DNA of 64,000 nt from Caulobacter sp. 17J80-11. GTDB taxonomy: Bacteria; Pseudomonadota; Alphaproteobacteria; Caulobacterales; Caulobacteraceae. Position 1 is the stretch's first letter. Each line of letters opens with the position of its first letter. A program made the translations under genes and the position numbers. This document shows positions 62,047-64,000 of the stretch, piece by piece. Under the pieces are notes generated by a model. The model had not been told where the DNA came from. It worked only from the letters and a program-made list of their open reading frames with translations, and ran no database searches. Where the stretch lies: the NCBI RefSeq assembly GCF_014349105.1, contig NZ_JACSJI010000007.1:1-64000 (forward strand). The letters run 5' to 3'.

Positions 62047-63509
62047 GCCGGACGTCCTGACAGGAAGGCGTTGAAACGGGGGAAGAGGGTGCGGGCGGCC
62101 GCCTCGCGCACGCCGCCGGCGTCCAGCGCCCAGGCGCACGCGCCGTAGACGATCACGCCCGCGCCGGCCTTGAGGATCAGTTCAGGCAGGCCTCCGAGCT
62201 CGGGCAGCAGGACGACGACGACGGCCATGGCGGCTGTGGCGAACGCGCAGCGTAGCAGTGTGTTCCAGGGCAGGGGCAGGCGGGTCGCCTTGCGGCCGAT
62301 GACGTAGGAGGCGACCGCGCCGATCGCGTAGCTGGCCGCCGCCGCCCAGGCGGCGCCGGCCAGACCGAAGCGGGGCAGCAGGATCAGGTTGAGCGCCAGG
62401 TTGGCGGCCGCCGGCACGGCCATGGCCGCCAGCAGCAGCGTCGTGCGTCGGCCCAGCGTGAAGGCCTGGTGGAAGTAGTAGGTGGTCAGGCCGGCGAACA
62501 GCGCCGACAGGGCGGCCCAGGGCGTCACCTGGGCGGCCGCGGCGCGCAGACCTTCGCCGACCAGCAGCTCCGCCAGCGGACGCGCGACCAGGGCCAGGCC
62601 GGCGGCGGCCGGCAGGCACAGCAAAAGCATGGTCGAGGCCTGTTCGCGCGCCGTCTTTTCGAGTTCGGTGCGCCCGCCGCGCTCCAGCGCCGCCACGAGG
62701 GCCGGGCCGCCGGCGGCGCCCAGCCAGACGAACAGGACGTCAAGCGTGCGGTTCGCCAGGGTGTAGGCGGCGTGGTAGGCGCCCACCGCGCCCGCGTCCA
62801 GGAAGCCCGCGATCAGGAACCGGTCCAGGCTGGCCAGGCCGAGCGCCAGGATCAGCGAGGCCGAGACCGGCAGGCCGTAGGCGGCGTAGGCTCGCGCACG
62901 GGCAGGTTCGAAGCCGCCGCCCTTGGCGAACGAAAGCTCACGCGGCAGGCAGAACGGGACCAGCAGCAGGGCGCCCAGCAACAGGCCCAGCAGCGGACCG
63001 CGGGCGCCGAGACCGGCGGCCGCCAAGCCCGCGCCCAGCAGGAAGCCGCCGGCGGTCTGGGCCATGTCGAGCAGAGAGGCGGACGCGACTTCGCCCGCCG
63101 CCCGGCGGCGTTCGCGGGCCAGCTGGACCAGGCACTTGGCGATCACGGTCCCGAGCGCTGCGGCGACGGCGCCCTTCAGGGCCGGGGCGGCGGGCCACAG
63201 CCACAGCGCCAGGCCGGCGACCAGCGCGAACGGGACGGTAAGGGCGAAGAAGGTCCGGTACAGGGTGGCGAAGTGCGCGCTCAGGCCCTCGTCGCGCTCG
63301 GCCGCCCAGAAGCGGGCCATGGCCGCCTCCAGCCAGGTGAACACGCTCGTATGCGCGAGCACCAGCACCGAGAAGGCCAGGGCGTAGCGGCCGTACTCCT
63401 CCGGCGTCAGCAGGCGGGTGAAGACGACGATGGAGCCCAGGCCCACCAGGCCCTGCACGGCGTTGGCCGGCAGGTAGCCCCACACGCCTCTCCAGAACAT
63501 GGCGCGCAT
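62043..63509 (-). CDS. hfsF: Polysaccharide flippase (HfsF/Wzx-like)
   Basis: A 488-residue membrane protein with about 12-14 hydrophobic helices. The N-terminal [48 protein letters not shown] is the canonical start of the Wzx/MATE-like polysaccharide flippase family, and SASLILALGLASLDRFLIAGFLDAGAVGAYHAAYTL and PRFGLAGAAWAAAASYAIGAVASYVIGRK follow. ATG at 63509 touches the hfsE-like stop (TGATG). It should flip the undecaprenyl-linked repeat unit across the inner membrane. Confidence 0.85.
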   Translation of the reverse strand: MRAMFWRGVWGYLPANAVQGLVGLGSIVVFTRLLTPEEYGRYALAFSVLVLAHTSVFTWLEAAMARFWAAERDEGLSAHFATLYRTFFALTVPFALVAGLALWLWPAAPALKGAVAAALGTVIAKCLVQLARERRRAAGEVASASLLDMAQTAGGFLLGAGLAAAGLGARGPLLGLLLGALLLVPFCLPRELSFAKGGGFEPARARAYAAYGLPVSASLILALGLASLDRFLIAGFLDAGAVGAYHAAYTLANRTLDVLFVWLGAAGGPALVAALERGGRTELEKTAREQASTMLLLCLPAAAGLALVARPLAELLVGEGLRAAAAQVTPWAALSALFAGLTTYYFHQAFTLGRRTTLLLAAMAVPAAANLALNLILLPRFGLAGAAWAAAASYAIGAVASYVIGRKATRLPLPWNTLLRCAFATAAMAVVVVLLPELGGLPELILKAGAGVIVYGACAWALDAGGVREAAARTLFPRFNAFLSGRPA

Positions 63510-64000
63510 CAGCGGATCGCCTCGCGGTCGCCCAGCAGGCACGGCACGGTGACCAGCATGATCCAGAGATCCAGCCAGAACGACTGGCGCTCGATGTAGT
63601 CGACGTCCAGCGCCACGCGCCGGCGCACGTCGGCGGCGTCGTGGAGAGGGCCGCGCGAGCCGTTGACCGCGGCCCAGCCGGTCATGCCGGGCTTCATGCG
63701 GTGGCGCCAGGCGTACTCGGCCACCAGTTGCGCGCTCTCGGTCTCGCCGGTCTTCATGCCGACCGCGTGCGGGCGCGGGCCGACCAGGCTCATCTCGCCC
63801 TTCAGCACGTTCAGAAGCTGCGGCAGCTCGTCCAGGCTGGTTTTACGCAGGAACCGGCCCAGACGGGTGACGCGGTCGTCGTCGGCGACGACCTGGCGCT
63901 CGGCGCGCGCATCGGCCGCCTCGTGGCGCATGGAGCGGAACTTCCAGACCACGATCTCTTCGTTGTTGAAGCCGTGGCGGCGCTGGCGGAAGAACACCGG
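63509..64000 (-). CDS. hfsE: Polyprenyl sugar-1-phosphate transferase (HfsE-like), C-terminal part
   Basis: C-terminal 163 residues of a WbaP/PglC-type initiating phosphoglycosyltransferase; the N-terminus is beyond the window. The motifs [64 protein letters not shown] and [22 protein letters not shown] are the family signature (RT.LDELPQ..NVL.G.MS.VGPRP). It transfers the first sugar phosphate to undecaprenyl phosphate. First gene of the operon reading towards 59391. Confidence 0.88.
   Translation of the reverse strand, partial: PVFFRQRRHGFNNEEIVVWKFRSMRHEAADARAERQVVADDDRVTRLGRFLRKTSLDELPQLLNVLKGEMSLVGPRPHAVGMKTGETESAQLVAEYAWRHRMKPGMTGWAAVNGSRGPLHDAADVRRRVALDVDYIERQSFWLDLWIMLVTVPCLLGDREAIR

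Overview
The window is GC-rich DNA with high GC at third codon positions and tightly packed genes on both strands. It looks chromosomal and points to a Caulobacteraceae-like alphaproteobacterium (Caulobacter or Phenylobacterium type). The grounds are an hfs-type holdfast polysaccharide locus, RcnB-like exported proteins, TonB-dependent receptors, DUF1993 and DUF3606 proteins, and several families of intergenic inverted repeats. I saw no tRNA, rRNA, CRISPR array, integrase, transposase or phage gene. Genus is an inference; nothing here fixes it.

Layout. 1-9.5 kb: two RcnB-like exported proteins, a YfcG-type glutathione transferase, an M24 peptidase flanked by two paralogous small exported proteins, an M1-like metallopeptidase lipoprotein, and an overlapping rsmC-like/rsuA pair. 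9.5-15.2 kb: a periplasmic TPR protein, an ABC-2 exporter operon with an extra small membrane protein, and an alpha/beta hydrolase. 15.3-20.7 kb: two tandem GH16 glycanases with different apparent export routes, and a large exported metzincin-like protease. 20.9-31.3 kb: an HI0933-type flavoprotein, three tandem membrane paralogues, then a tightly coupled operon on the minus strand (DUF4129, DUF4350, MoxR, DUF58, SpoIIM-like, RDD) and a receiver-only response regulator. 31.5-39.1 kb: housekeeping and hypothetical genes, a LysR/class A beta-lactamase divergent pair, a GreA/GreB-like factor and a DgkA-type kinase. 39.3-43.7 kb: two tandem 708-residue TonB-dependent receptor paralogues.

The most distinctive part is 43.9-64 kb. 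An hfsD-like export lipoprotein (43935-44648) is separated from hfsA/hfsB-like genes (55062-57325) by about 10 kb of copper-resistance genes. That block holds cueR, two very cysteine-rich metallothionein-like proteins (15 and 14 Cys), a CopA P-type ATPase, a receiver protein, an AraC regulator, a PepSY membrane protein, a CnrYXH-like anti-sigma/sensor/ECF sigma unit, and periplasmic copABC. Four near-identical CueR-type promoters (TTGACC, 19-base spacer with a dyad, -10) sit in front of metallothionein-1/cueR, copA, the AraC gene and copABC, so one Cu(I) sensor appears to control cytosolic chelation, efflux, a secondary regulator and periplasmic detoxification.

Downstream, hfsA-hfsB is followed by a Cdc48-like double AAA+ ATPase whose first ATPase domain is degenerate. 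It converges on a minus-strand operon with overlapping start and stop codons: hfsE-like (cut by the window end), hfsF-like flippase, hfsG-like transferase, hfsH-like deacetylase, and a further GT2 transferase. Together these should make, flip, deacetylate and export an adhesive polysaccharide; the AAA+ protein is the unexplained member.

Gene symbols for the hfs, cnr-like and cop genes rest on recognisable motifs and gene order, not on database searches.
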